Assembly: GCA_005884455.1 (NCBI GenBank)
Contig: VBCH01000010.1
Location: forward strand, 1-39,419
DNA: 39,419 nucleotides
From: Betaproteobacteria bacterium
GTDB lineage: Bacteria; Pseudomonadota; Gammaproteobacteria; Burkholderiales; SG8-39
Direction of reading: 5' to 3'
Positions 31,092-39,097 of the stretch are shown here, in pieces. Under the pieces are notes generated by a model. That model was given only the letters and a program-made list of their open reading frames with translations, had not been told where the DNA came from and did not search any database. How positions within the stretch are numbered: the stretch's first letter is position 1; every line of letters starts with the position of its first letter. A program made the position numbers and the translations under genes.

Positions 31092-32045
31092 CTAATCCAC
31101 CTTGACGCCGACGTCTCTCACCAGCTTTCCATACTTCTCGTAGTCGCGCCGAATCAGTGCCGCGAACACCGGAGCCTCGGTGGGGTAGGCTTCCAGTCCC
31201 CCTGCGGCGTTGAGCCTGCCCCGTGTTTCAGTCTCGGCGAGCGCCTTGTTGACCTCGGCGTGAAGCCTCGCGAGCACGGCTTCCGGCGTTCCGGCGGCGG
31301 CGAACAGACCCAGCCAGATCGTGACCTCGTAGCCGGGGTAGAACTCGGAAATGGTCGGAAGCTCGGGAAAGAGCGCCGAGCGCTGCGAGCCCGTCGCCGC
31401 AAGGGCGCGCAGCCTGCCTGCCTTGATCTGGGGAGCGCTCGAGGTGCCGGAAAACATCGCCGCGACCTCGCCTGCCACGGTCGCCGCTGCAGCGGGAGCG
31501 CCTCCCTTGTAGGGCACGTGTATGAGATCGATGCCCGCGCGCTGCTTGAGCATCTCCATCGCCAGCTGGTGAATGCTGCCGTTGCCGCCCGAGGCATAGG
31601 CGAGCGGCGGCCGGGCCTGGCGCGCGTACTCGACGAATTCCCTGAAATTCCTGACCGGCACGGAAGGATTGACCGACAGCACCCATTGATTCGATACGAC
31701 CGAGGCGACCGGCGCGAGATCCTTGAGGGGATCGGTCTGCATCTCCTTGTACAGATGCGGGTTGATGGTGATCATGCTGTCGGCGAGCAGCGCGAGCGTG
31801 TAGCCGTCCGGGACGGATTTTGCGACGAGATCCATCGCGATGTTGCCGTTCGAGCCCGGGCGGTTTTCCACGACCACGGGCTGGCCGACCAGCTCGGAGA
31901 GCCGCTGTCCGATGACCCGCGCCGAAATGTCGGGCGCGCCTCCCGGCGGGATCGGCACGATCAGCTTGATCGGCCGCAAGGGGTATTGCGCCCACGAAGC
32001 GAGCGAAAACATGGCCGCGAACGCCAGTACTGTGAAGCGACTCAT
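31092..32045 (-). CDS. Bug/TctC-type periplasmic solute-binding protein, first gene of module B
   Basis: A 317-residue Bug receptor. Signal MSRFTVLAFAAMFSLASWA-QYPL, then YPLRPIKLIVPIPPGGAPDISAR, GQPVVVENRPGSNGNIAMD, DGYTLALLADSMITINPHLY, LIHVPYKGGAPAAAATVAGEV and LFPELPTISEFYPG. The ATG has GGAGG 6 nt upstream. It heads the leftward run livHMGF-pcm-ligA-ligB-metE-hydrolase and occupies the place where a LivJ-type receptor is expected. It could therefore feed the Liv ABC permease, or act with a distant TctAB. Divergent from the cyclopropane synthase gene with 91 bp between. Confidence 0.93.
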   Translation of the reverse strand: MSRFTVLAFAAMFSLASWAQYPLRPIKLIVPIPPGGAPDISARVIGQRLSELVGQPVVVENRPGSNGNIAMDLVAKSVPDGYTLALLADSMITINPHLYKEMQTDPLKDLAPVASVVSNQWVLSVNPSVPVRNFREFVEYARQARPPLAYASGGNGSIHQLAMEMLKQRAGIDLIHVPYKGGAPAAAATVAGEVAAMFSGTSSAPQIKAGRLRALAATGSQRSALFPELPTISEFYPGYEVTIWLGLFAAAGTPEAVLARLHAEVNKALAETETRGRLNAAGGLEAYPTEAPVFAALIRRDYEKYGKLVRDVGVKVD

Positions 32046-32107
32046 GCTGTCCTCCGGCAGGGTCTAGCCGCCTGCGCAATGGTATACGAACACCTCCGGC
32101 GCGATGC

Positions 32108-32113
32108 TATGAT
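32108..32113 (+). promoter_or_regulatory. Possible -10 element for the cyclopropane synthase gene
   Basis: TATGAT, 5 of 6 matches to the sigma-70 -10, lies 23 nt before the ATG at 32137. No good -35 is seen at the right distance, so it may be activator-dependent. The same 91-bp gap must hold the promoter of the divergent module B operon. Confidence 0.3.
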
Positions 32114-32136
32114 GTTCTGCCTTCCGGTGAAACGAC

Positions 32137-33342
32137 ATGTTCCTCGAACATCGCCTTGAACGGCTGATCGCGAAGCTCAAGCGCTCCGCAGCCATCCCGC
32201 TGCGCCTCGAGCTATGGAACGGCCGCGCTTTCGATCTCGCCAGCGAGCCCAAGGTAAAGATCGGCGTGCCGAGCCCCTGGGCGCTTCGCTTCCTTCTGTC
32301 TCCCGATCTGATGAAGCTCGGCCAAGCCTACGTGGAAGGTTATCTGCGAGTCGAAGGGCCGATCCTGGAGGTGTTCCGCGTCGCCGAAAGCTTCGCCCGG
32401 GGCGCCGCTTCCCACGGCGGCAAGGGATTGCGGCGCGTTTGGCGCCACAGCCGCAAGCGCGATCGCGACGCCATTCAGTACCACTACGACGTTTCGAACG
32501 ACTTCTACTCGCTGTGGCTGGACCGGAACATGGTGTATTCCTGCGCCTATTTCCGCAGCGAGACCGATTCCCTGGACCTCGCCCAGGAACAGAAACTCGA
32601 TCACATCCTCAACAAGCTCCTGCTCCGGCCGGGCGAGCGATTCTTGGACATCGGCTGCGGCTGGGGCGCGCTCATCCTGCGGGCGGCCAAGAAATTCGGC
32701 GCCCGGGCGACGGGCGTCACGCTCAGCCGGAACCAGTACGAATTCGCCTCGCAGCGGATCCGGGAGGAGGGGCTCGAGGGCCGCTGCGAGGTGCGCCTGC
32801 AGGACTATCGCGATATCCCGGGTGAGGGCGTCTTCGACAAGATCGCGAGCGTCGGCATGTTCGAGCACGTCGGCCTGCGCCATCTCAAGGCCTATTTCGC
32901 GAAGATCCGGTCGCTGCTCGCCGAGGGCGGGCTCGTCATGAATCACGGCATCACGGCGAGCGATCCCGACAACCGCTGGGTTGGGCTGGGGGCAGGGGAA
33001 TTCATCAATCGCTACGTGTTCCCTCACGGAGAGCTCCCGCACCTTTCGCTGGTGCTTCGCGAGATGGCGCTCGCGGGGCTCGAGGTTGCGGACGCCGAGT
33101 CGCTGCGGCGTCATTACGCGCGCACTTGCCTCGAGTGGGCCAAGCGCCTCGAGCAGAACCGGGAGCAGGCGATCGCGGCCGCGGGGGACAAGCGCTACCG
33201 GATCTGGCAGGTGTATCTCGCCGGCTGCGCGCACGGCTTCGAGCACGAGTGGATGAACGTCTACCAGGTACTCGCCCGCAAGGAAGGCGCAGCCTTCAAT
33301 CCGTTGCCGCTTACCCGCGATTACATGTATCGCGCGAACTGA
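32137..33342 (+). CDS. cfa: Cyclopropane-fatty-acyl-phospholipid synthase
   Basis: A 401-residue SAM-dependent enzyme that methylenates the cis double bond of membrane phospholipid acyl chains. The N-terminal lipid-binding part (FDLASEPKVKIGVPSPWALRF, LGQAYVEGYLRVEG) is followed by IQYHYDVSNDFYSLWLD, the SAM site LDIGCGWG at 170-177, GVTLSRNQ, the GMFEHVG segment, and YARTCLEWAKRLEQ. Length is normal. It has its own promoter region and is convergent with the TPR gene (15 nt apart). A stress-response function at the inner membrane is expected; no operon link to its neighbours. Confidence 0.93.
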   Translation: MFLEHRLERLIAKLKRSAAIPLRLELWNGRAFDLASEPKVKIGVPSPWALRFLLSPDLMKLGQAYVEGYLRVEGPILEVFRVAESFARGAASHGGKGLRRVWRHSRKRDRDAIQYHYDVSNDFYSLWLDRNMVYSCAYFRSETDSLDLAQEQKLDHILNKLLLRPGERFLDIGCGWGALILRAAKKFGARATGVTLSRNQYEFASQRIREEGLEGRCEVRLQDYRDIPGEGVFDKIASVGMFEHVGLRHLKAYFAKIRSLLAEGGLVMNHGITASDPDNRWVGLGAGEFINRYVFPHGELPHLSLVLREMALAGLEVADAESLRRHYARTCLEWAKRLEQNREQAIAAAGDKRYRIWQVYLAGCAHGFEHEWMNVYQVLARKEGAAFNPLPLTRDYMYRAN

Positions 33343-33357
33343 ATCACCCAGCCGTTT

Positions 33358-33903
33358 TCAGTGAAGCGCCGCGGCGGCGGGGCGGGCGCGGAGCAGCTTG
33401 TCGATCGTCTCGCGCACGCTCTCCAGGTGAGGGTTGACGCGCAGCGCCGCGTCGAAGGCGAACAGCGCGCTGTCGGTATCTCCGAGCGACAGGCAGATCT
33501 GCGCGAAACCGCAGATGGCGCCGTAGTGGCGCGGCTCGAGCTCCAGGGTGCGGTGGATGCTGGCCACGCTTTCCCCGTCCCGGCTCTGCATGTAGTAGAG
33601 CGTGGCACGCTTGTTCCAGGCTTCGGCGAAATCCGGGTGAGTGGCGACGAGCCTCGCGAGGATACCCTCGGCCGCCGCGAAATCGAGCGCGGTGAGAGCG
33701 CGCGTCGCCCGTTCCAGGTCGAAGGCCGCCGCGGAATCCCGGTAAGCCATCCACAGCCTCCAGATCTCGTCCTCGATGCGTTCGGCGCGCCCGCCGCTCG
33801 CATCGCCCAGCGAACGGAACAGGCCGTTCAGGCGCTCGGGCAGGCGCGGTGAAGGGTGCCGCCGGTCGGCAGTGACGATCAATTTGAGCGTGTCTGCGTA
33901 CAT
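33358..33903 (-). CDS. TPR-repeat protein, last gene of the SOS mutagenesis cassette
   Basis: A 181-residue protein with no signal peptide. Residues about 66-165 form three tetratricopeptide-like helix pairs (DFAAAEGILARLVATHPDFAEAWNKRATLYY, DGESVASIHRTLELEPRHYGAICGFAQI, DTDSALFAFDAALRVNPHLES). The first 60 residues include MYADTLKLIVTADRRHPSPR and WRLWMAYRD. The ATG follows the dnaE2 stop after a single nucleotide (TGAAATG), so it is translated from the same message. TPRs mediate protein contacts. Whether it takes part in SOS mutagenesis or is a passenger is unknown. Confidence 0.82.
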   Translation of the reverse strand: MYADTLKLIVTADRRHPSPRLPERLNGLFRSLGDASGGRAERIEDEIWRLWMAYRDSAAAFDLERATRALTALDFAAAEGILARLVATHPDFAEAWNKRATLYYMQSRDGESVASIHRTLELEPRHYGAICGFAQICLSLGDTDSALFAFDAALRVNPHLESVRETIDKLLRARPAAAALH

Positions 33904-33904
33904 T

Positions 33905-36900
33905 TCAGTGAAAATCCCGCGACAGTGTGACGAGCTCCCCCAGAAGGGCGCTGTGGTCGGTCAGCCGCCTGGCTACAAGATGCATCACTTCACCTTCGCG
34001 TTCAAGTACCCCTTCGACGCCCATCAGGCGCGCGCCCAACAGTTCGCGCCGCTGGCGCTCGATGAGATGGGGCCAGACAATGACATTAACATAGCCGGTC
34101 TCGTCCTCGAGCGTTACAAATACCGTTCCCGAGGCGGTGCTCGGGCGCTGGCGACCGGTGACGATGCCCGCCGCCCGCGCCCGGGTGCCGCCGGGAAGCA
34201 GTTTCAGTTCATCAGCGGTGGCAAAGCGCATGCGCGACAGGTGTGCCCGCAGCAGCGCGAGCGGATGGCGCCCCAGGGTGAGACCGGTGCTCGCGTAGTC
34301 GGCCACGAGGTTCTCTCCCTCGGTTGGAGGAGAAAAAACCGCCGGAGTTTCCGCCACCGGCGCATCGCGCAAGATGTGCGCGCCGGTTTCGATTCCGGCG
34401 ACCTGCCAGAATGCGTGGCGGCGATGGCCGGAGAGCGGCTCGAACGCGCCTGTAGCGGCAAGGCACTTCAGGTCGTGCCGGTTGAGCTCGGCGCGGCGGG
34501 CAAGATCCTCGACGCTGTCGAACAACCGGTCCCGCCGCGCGCCGACGACGCGCTCGGCGCCCTCTCGCGACAGACCTTGCACGAGCAGGAAACCGAGCCG
34601 GACTGCGATGCGTGCATCGGCGCCGGTTTCCAAAGTGCAATCCCACTCGCTAGCCAGCGCGTCCACCGGCCGCACCTCGACGCCATGCCGGCGCGCGTCC
34701 TGCACGAGCTGCGAAGGCGTGTAAAAGCCCATCGGCTGGCTGTTCAGGAGCGCAGCGAGAAAGGCCGCTGGCTCGTGGCGCTTGAGCCAGGCGGAAACGT
34801 AGGCGAGGAGCGCGAAACTCACCGAGTGTGACTCGGGGAAACCGTATTCGCCGAAACCGAGGATCTGCCGGTAGATGCGCTCGGCGAATTCCGCTGAGAT
34901 GCCGTTCTTCCTCATGCCATCCATGAGCTTCTTGTGGAAAGGCTCCAGCCCGCCCTTGCGGCGCCAGGCGGCCATCGCGCGACGCAATTGATCCGCTTCG
35001 CCCGGAGTGAAGCCTGCCGCCACCACCGCGAGCTGCATCACCTGCTCCTGGAAAATCGGCACCCCGCAGGTGCGCTCGAGAACTTTTCTCACCGCTTCGT
35101 TCGGATAATCGATCGGGTCTGTGCCGGCGCGCCGCCGCAGATAAGGGTGCACCATGTCGCCCTGGATCGGCCCGGGCCGTACGATTGCGATCTCGATCAC
35201 GAGGTCGTAAAAATGCTTCGGTTTCAGCCGCGGCAGCATCGACATCTGGGCACGCGACTCGATCTGGAACACGCCGATGGTGTCGGCGTGCTGCATCATC
35301 TCGTAGACCGCGGGGTCTTCCTCGCGCAGCAGGCTGTCCATGGTGATCGCGCTGCCGTGCAGCTCGTTGACGAAGTCCAGCGCGCGCCGGATAGCGGAGA
35401 GCATGCCGAGCGCCAGCACATCGACTTTGAGCAGCCCCAGGTTCTCCAGGTCATCCTTGTCCCATTGGATGACGCTGCGCTCGGGCATCGCTGCATTTTC
35501 GATCGGCACCAGGCGCGCGAGGGCCCCTCGTGATATGACGAAACCGCCGACATGCTGTGACAGATGGCGCGGAAAACCAAGCAAGGCGGAGGCAAGCCCG
35601 ACGAGGCGCAGCATGACCGGGCTCTCGGGATCGAAGCCCGCATCGCGCAGGCGGGTGGCGAGCTCCCTGCGATCGTCCCACCAAGCGATCGATTTGGCGA
35701 TTCGGTCCACCTGCAGCGCATCGAGCCCGAGCGCTTTCCCGACGTCGCGCAGCGCGCTCTTGGGTTGATAAGTGATGAGCGTGGCCGCCAGCGCAGCGCG
35801 CTCGCGGCCGTATTTGTCATAGACGTATTGGATGACTTCCTCGCGCCGCTGGTGCTCGAAATCGACGTCGATATCGGGCGGCTCGTTGCGCTCCTTCGAG
35901 ATGAAGCGCTCGAACAATAGCTCCTGCTTGGCCGGATTGACCTCGGTGATGCCCAGGGCGTAGCAGACGGCGGAATTGGCCGCCGAGCCGCGCCCCTGGC
36001 AGAGAATGCGCTGGCTGCGGGCATAGCGGACGATGTCGTGGACGGTCAGGAAAAACGGCTCGTAGCGAAGCTCGGCGATGAGCGACAGCTCGCGCTCCAT
36101 GAGATCGTGGATTTTCTGCGATGCTCCGGCGGGAAAGCGCCGCTGCAATCCCTCTTCGGCCAGCTTGCGCAGCCAGCTCGTCGGAGTTTCGCCTTCGGGA
36201 ACGAGCTCTTCGGGATACTCGTAGCGCAGCTCTTCCAGAGAAAACCGGCAGCGCCCGGCGATGCGCGCGGTCTCGGTGAGCAGCTCGGCCGGATAGATTT
36301 GCGCAAGACGCATGCGCAGCCGCAGATGCCGCTCGGCGTTCGGGAAAAGCGCGTGGCCGCTGGCCCGCACGGTCTTGCGCAGGCGGATGGCCGTCAGCGT
36401 ATCCTGCAAAGGCCGGCGTGAGCGTAGGTGCATATGCACGTCGCCCGAGGCGACAAGCGGTAGCCCGTATGTCTTTCCTAGCTCGCGCAGCGCGGCCAGC
36501 TGTGCACGGTCGTCCGGCCCCTGCAGCAGCTCCGCCGCAATCCAGGCACGATCGGCGAAGCGCTCGGCGACGCACCGCGCATGCTCGGCGTCGTGCTTTC
36601 CATGCGGAACCAGAAGAACGAGACAGCCGGGCAGCCCGCCGTCCAGATCGCCCCGACAGAGCGAATAGCCGCCTTTCTTCGCCCTGCGCCGGCCGCGGGT
36701 GATGAGCTCTGACAGATTGCCGTAGCCTTCGCGGTCGGTGGCAAGCAGCACCAGCCTCGGGCCGTCTTGCAGCCGTATCTCCGAACCGATGATCAGAGGC
36801 AGGCCGACGTCTTTCGCCGCGACATGCGCCCGCACGGCGCCGGCGAGCGAGCACTCGTCGGTGACGGCAAGCGCCGAATAGCCCAGCCCGGCGGCGCGCT

Positions 36901-36991
36901 TCACCAGCTCTTCAGGATGCGAAGCGCCGCGAAGGAAAGTGAAGTTCGAAAGGCAGTGCAGCTCGGCGTAGGCGGGGAGGGGGGAATACAC
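33905..36991 (-). CDS. dnaE2: Error-prone DNA polymerase DnaE2 (ImuC)
   Basis: About 1028 residues, the translesion C-family polymerase that works with ImuA and ImuB under SOS control. The PHP domain begins AYAELHCLSNFTFLRGASHPEEL. The catalytic acids are in PPDIDVDFE (Asp373, Asp375, Asp377), with RGSAANSAVCYALGIT upstream and GFGEYGFPESHSVSFALLAY downstream as DnaE2 hallmarks. An OB domain ends the chain (GYVNVIVWPHLIE). The start is uncertain: GTG 36991 lies 5 nt after the imuB stop and puts the first conserved residues at the usual place, while ATG 37024 would overlap imuB by 28 nt and has AGGAGG directly adjacent, which is poor spacing. Confidence 0.95.
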   Translation of the reverse strand: MYSPLPAYAELHCLSNFTFLRGASHPEELVKRAAGLGYSALAVTDECSLAGAVRAHVAAKDVGLPLIIGSEIRLQDGPRLVLLATDREGYGNLSELITRGRRRAKKGGYSLCRGDLDGGLPGCLVLLVPHGKHDAEHARCVAERFADRAWIAAELLQGPDDRAQLAALRELGKTYGLPLVASGDVHMHLRSRRPLQDTLTAIRLRKTVRASGHALFPNAERHLRLRMRLAQIYPAELLTETARIAGRCRFSLEELRYEYPEELVPEGETPTSWLRKLAEEGLQRRFPAGASQKIHDLMERELSLIAELRYEPFFLTVHDIVRYARSQRILCQGRGSAANSAVCYALGITEVNPAKQELLFERFISKERNEPPDIDVDFEHQRREEVIQYVYDKYGRERAALAATLITYQPKSALRDVGKALGLDALQVDRIAKSIAWWDDRRELATRLRDAGFDPESPVMLRLVGLASALLGFPRHLSQHVGGFVISRGALARLVPIENAAMPERSVIQWDKDDLENLGLLKVDVLALGMLSAIRRALDFVNELHGSAITMDSLLREEDPAVYEMMQHADTIGVFQIESRAQMSMLPRLKPKHFYDLVIEIAIVRPGPIQGDMVHPYLRRRAGTDPIDYPNEAVRKVLERTCGVPIFQEQVMQLAVVAAGFTPGEADQLRRAMAAWRRKGGLEPFHKKLMDGMRKNGISAEFAERIYRQILGFGEYGFPESHSVSFALLAYVSAWLKRHEPAAFLAALLNSQPMGFYTPSQLVQDARRHGVEVRPVDALASEWDCTLETGADARIAVRLGFLLVQGLSREGAERVVGARRDRLFDSVEDLARRAELNRHDLKCLAATGAFEPLSGHRRHAFWQVAGIETGAHILRDAPVAETPAVFSPPTEGENLVADYASTGLTLGRHPLALLRAHLSRMRFATADELKLLPGGTRARAAGIVTGRQRPSTASGTVFVTLEDETGYVNVIVWPHLIERQRRELLGARLMGVEGVLEREGEVMHLVARRLTDHSALLGELVTLSRDFH

Positions 36992-36996
36992 GGACT

Positions 36997-38418
36997 TCAG
37001 GCGAAAACGCCGTGCAGATACCATCCTCCTTCGCCACGGCGCTCGCGATAGATCCACACGAGCGCCTCGTTCTGCATGCGGGCGACAAAATAGTCGCGGG
37101 CGACGTCGTCGCCGTCCCACCACCCGGACTCGATACGTTCCGGACCCACAAGCAGCTCGAGCGGCCCTTCGAGGCTCGGCACGGCGCCGATCTCCGCAAG
37201 CGGACGTGGAAATTCCAGCAACCAAAATGGACGCTCGCCGAAATCGAGTTGCAACCGCTTTTGGCCTGCATCGGCGATCACGCCGGCGCGCTCCGGGCGA
37301 TGCTCGGCTCGGCTGGCGATGCCGCATACCGCTTCGCTGCCGAGACGCGCTCGCAGCCGCTCGACCAGGGGCTCCCATTGGCCGGGCGGCTTGCCTTGCT
37401 CGAGCACGAGGCCGAGGTTGCGGTCGGGAAGCGGCACCACATCGTCGGCCTTCAAGGCAAGCTCGCGCACCGGCCCGGCGAGCTCGAGGCTGGCAAACCG
37501 CTCGCGCACGAGCAGCGTGAAGTGCTCGGCGTCGCGGGAAGGCGCGACCAGGCCGATCGCGATTTCGGTCGGGGCCTTGTCGCGGTGCCCGAGACTGAGG
37601 ACGAAGCGCTGCACGCCACCCGAGCGCGCGGCGAGAAACCCGGCGAGCTGGACGATCAGCCGCCTCGCGGCGAAGAGCAGCGCCTCAGCCCGGGTGACTT
37701 CGGCGGGAAGCTCGATCGCCGCCCCGAACCGTGCCGGCGGGACGAAAAAATTCCGCGGATCGGGAAGCTGCCCGAGCGCGCGGTCCAGCTCGGCCAGCGG
37801 TCCCTGCCCGAAGCGCCGCGCTACGCCTTCGCGCGGCAGCGCGCGCAGCTCGCCGAGCGTGCGGACGCCGATCGCCTCGAACGCTGCCAGCGTTTCATCG
37901 TTGCAGCGCAGAACCTCCAGAGGCAGCGCGGCCAGCACCGGCTCGAGTTCAGCACTCTCGCCGATGAATTTCTGCTTTCCGACTAAGGCGAACCAGAAAG
38001 CCGCGCGCGGCGTGGGAGCCCCCGCGAGCACAGAGCTCCAGCCCATTTCTGCCAGCCCTTGGCGCAGGCGCTCGAGAAGCGATTCCAGGCCGCCGAACAG
38101 CTTCAGGCTGCCCGAGACTTCGAGCAGCACGCCATCGGGAAATTCGAGCGCCACGCCCGGTGTGAATTGTGCCGCCCACCCGGCCACGCCAAGCAGCGCT
38201 TCGGTTTCCGTCGCAGGGTCGCGTAGCGCAACGCGCAGCCGCGGCGCGAGAGCGAGCGCCGCGGCTACAGCCATGCCGGCGCGAACGCCGCGCGCGGATG
38301 CCTTGCGGTCGCAGACAAAAACGCAGTGCCGCTCTTCGACCGCGAAAGGCTCAGGCGTGGACGAGCCGCGCAGAAAAATCTCGAGCGGCAGCTGAGGCAA
38401 CCGGATGGCGATCCACAT
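36997..38418 (-). CDS. imuB: ImuB, Y-family polymerase-like SOS mutagenesis protein
   Basis: 473 residues. The fold is that of Y-family polymerases, but catalytic acidic residues are missing: the N-terminus reads MWIAIRLPQLPLE where an active enzyme has a metal-binding Asp, and the palm strand reads LLEVSGSLKLFGG in place of the SxDExxxD motif. This is the known state of ImuB, a non-catalytic adaptor that binds the sliding clamp and recruits DnaE2. A little-finger region and an ADDVVPLPDRNL segment follow. The ATG at 38418 lies 67 nt inside the end of imuA. Co-transcribed with imuA and dnaE2. Confidence 0.92.
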   Translation of the reverse strand: MWIAIRLPQLPLEIFLRGSSTPEPFAVEERHCVFVCDRKASARGVRAGMAVAAALALAPRLRVALRDPATETEALLGVAGWAAQFTPGVALEFPDGVLLEVSGSLKLFGGLESLLERLRQGLAEMGWSSVLAGAPTPRAAFWFALVGKQKFIGESAELEPVLAALPLEVLRCNDETLAAFEAIGVRTLGELRALPREGVARRFGQGPLAELDRALGQLPDPRNFFVPPARFGAAIELPAEVTRAEALLFAARRLIVQLAGFLAARSGGVQRFVLSLGHRDKAPTEIAIGLVAPSRDAEHFTLLVRERFASLELAGPVRELALKADDVVPLPDRNLGLVLEQGKPPGQWEPLVERLRARLGSEAVCGIASRAEHRPERAGVIADAGQKRLQLDFGERPFWLLEFPRPLAEIGAVPSLEGPLELLVGPERIESGWWDGDDVARDYFVARMQNEALVWIYRERRGEGGWYLHGVFA

Positions 38419-39070
38419 GATGGCTTTTGCCGCGCACGGCGGGCGGCATCGACGGCAGCAGGATGGGCTGAGCGAGGGGGGCGCCGCGGCGCTTGAGCAC
38501 GCGTACCGCAAGGCCGCCGTCGCTCGTGCCGAGCGCGATCCGCAGCGGGGCGGGAGAAGACTCGCTCGCAGCCTCCGGGACCCGGAACAGAAACGCAGGT
38601 GCGCGACCGCCTTCGGCGGCGATTTGCAGTCGCCTCAGCTCCGCGTATTTCGCGCCTTGAGGCCAGGTGAGCACCGCGCCGCAGGCGTTCGAGGCAAGCG
38701 CCTGCTCGGTTGCCCAGAGCGTTTCTTTCGGCGAGGCAACGCGCACAACGACGAGGTTCGCGATATCGATTCCCGCCGCTGCGAGCGCCGGCGCGTAGGG
38801 CAGGTGAGGCGGCGCGATCCAGACGAGCCGCAATCCGCGCTGGGACAGTCCGGCAAGCACAGGTCCTAGCAGGCGCAGCTCGCCGATGCCTTCGTGCGTA
38901 GGCAGGATCTCGGTCAGCGCTCCAGCTGGCCAGCCTCCGCCGGGAAGCTCGGCGTCAAGCCCGGGAAATCCGCAGGGAAGGGTCGGCGCGCCGCCCCGGC
39001 TCAAGGCCTGGCCGCGCCAGATGTCGGGGCGATCGAGCAGGGCGGCGAAAGAGATAGGCATGCTCGCCAT
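38351..39070 (-). CDS. imuA: ImuA, RecA-like SOS mutagenesis protein
   Basis: A 239-residue protein with a RecA-like, Walker-degenerate fold. Visible: LPCGFPGLDAELPGGGWPAGALTEIL (the RecA/ImuA start; the P-loop region ends without the GKT of true RecA), LRLVWIAPPHLPYAPALAAAGID, and VASPKETLWATEQALASNACGAVL. ImuA helps load ImuB and DnaE2 in mutagenic translesion synthesis. Start ATG 39070, with a second ATG at 39061. It begins 27 nt after lexA and overlaps imuB by 68 nt. Confidence 0.92.
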   Translation of the reverse strand: MASMPISFAALLDRPDIWRGQALSRGGAPTLPCGFPGLDAELPGGGWPAGALTEILPTHEGIGELRLLGPVLAGLSQRGLRLVWIAPPHLPYAPALAAAGIDIANLVVVRVASPKETLWATEQALASNACGAVLTWPQGAKYAELRRLQIAAEGGRAPAFLFRVPEAASESSPAPLRIALGTSDGGLAVRVLKRRGAPLAQPILLPSMPPAVRGKSHHVDRHPVASAAARDFSARLVHA

Positions 39071-39097
39071 GGATCGCGGCCAGCGGGAAAGCGGGCG

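Noticed and set aside
36997-38418. Active Y-family (DinB-type) polymerase
   Set aside because: The metal-binding acidic residues are replaced, and the gene sits between imuA and dnaE2, which identifies it as ImuB.
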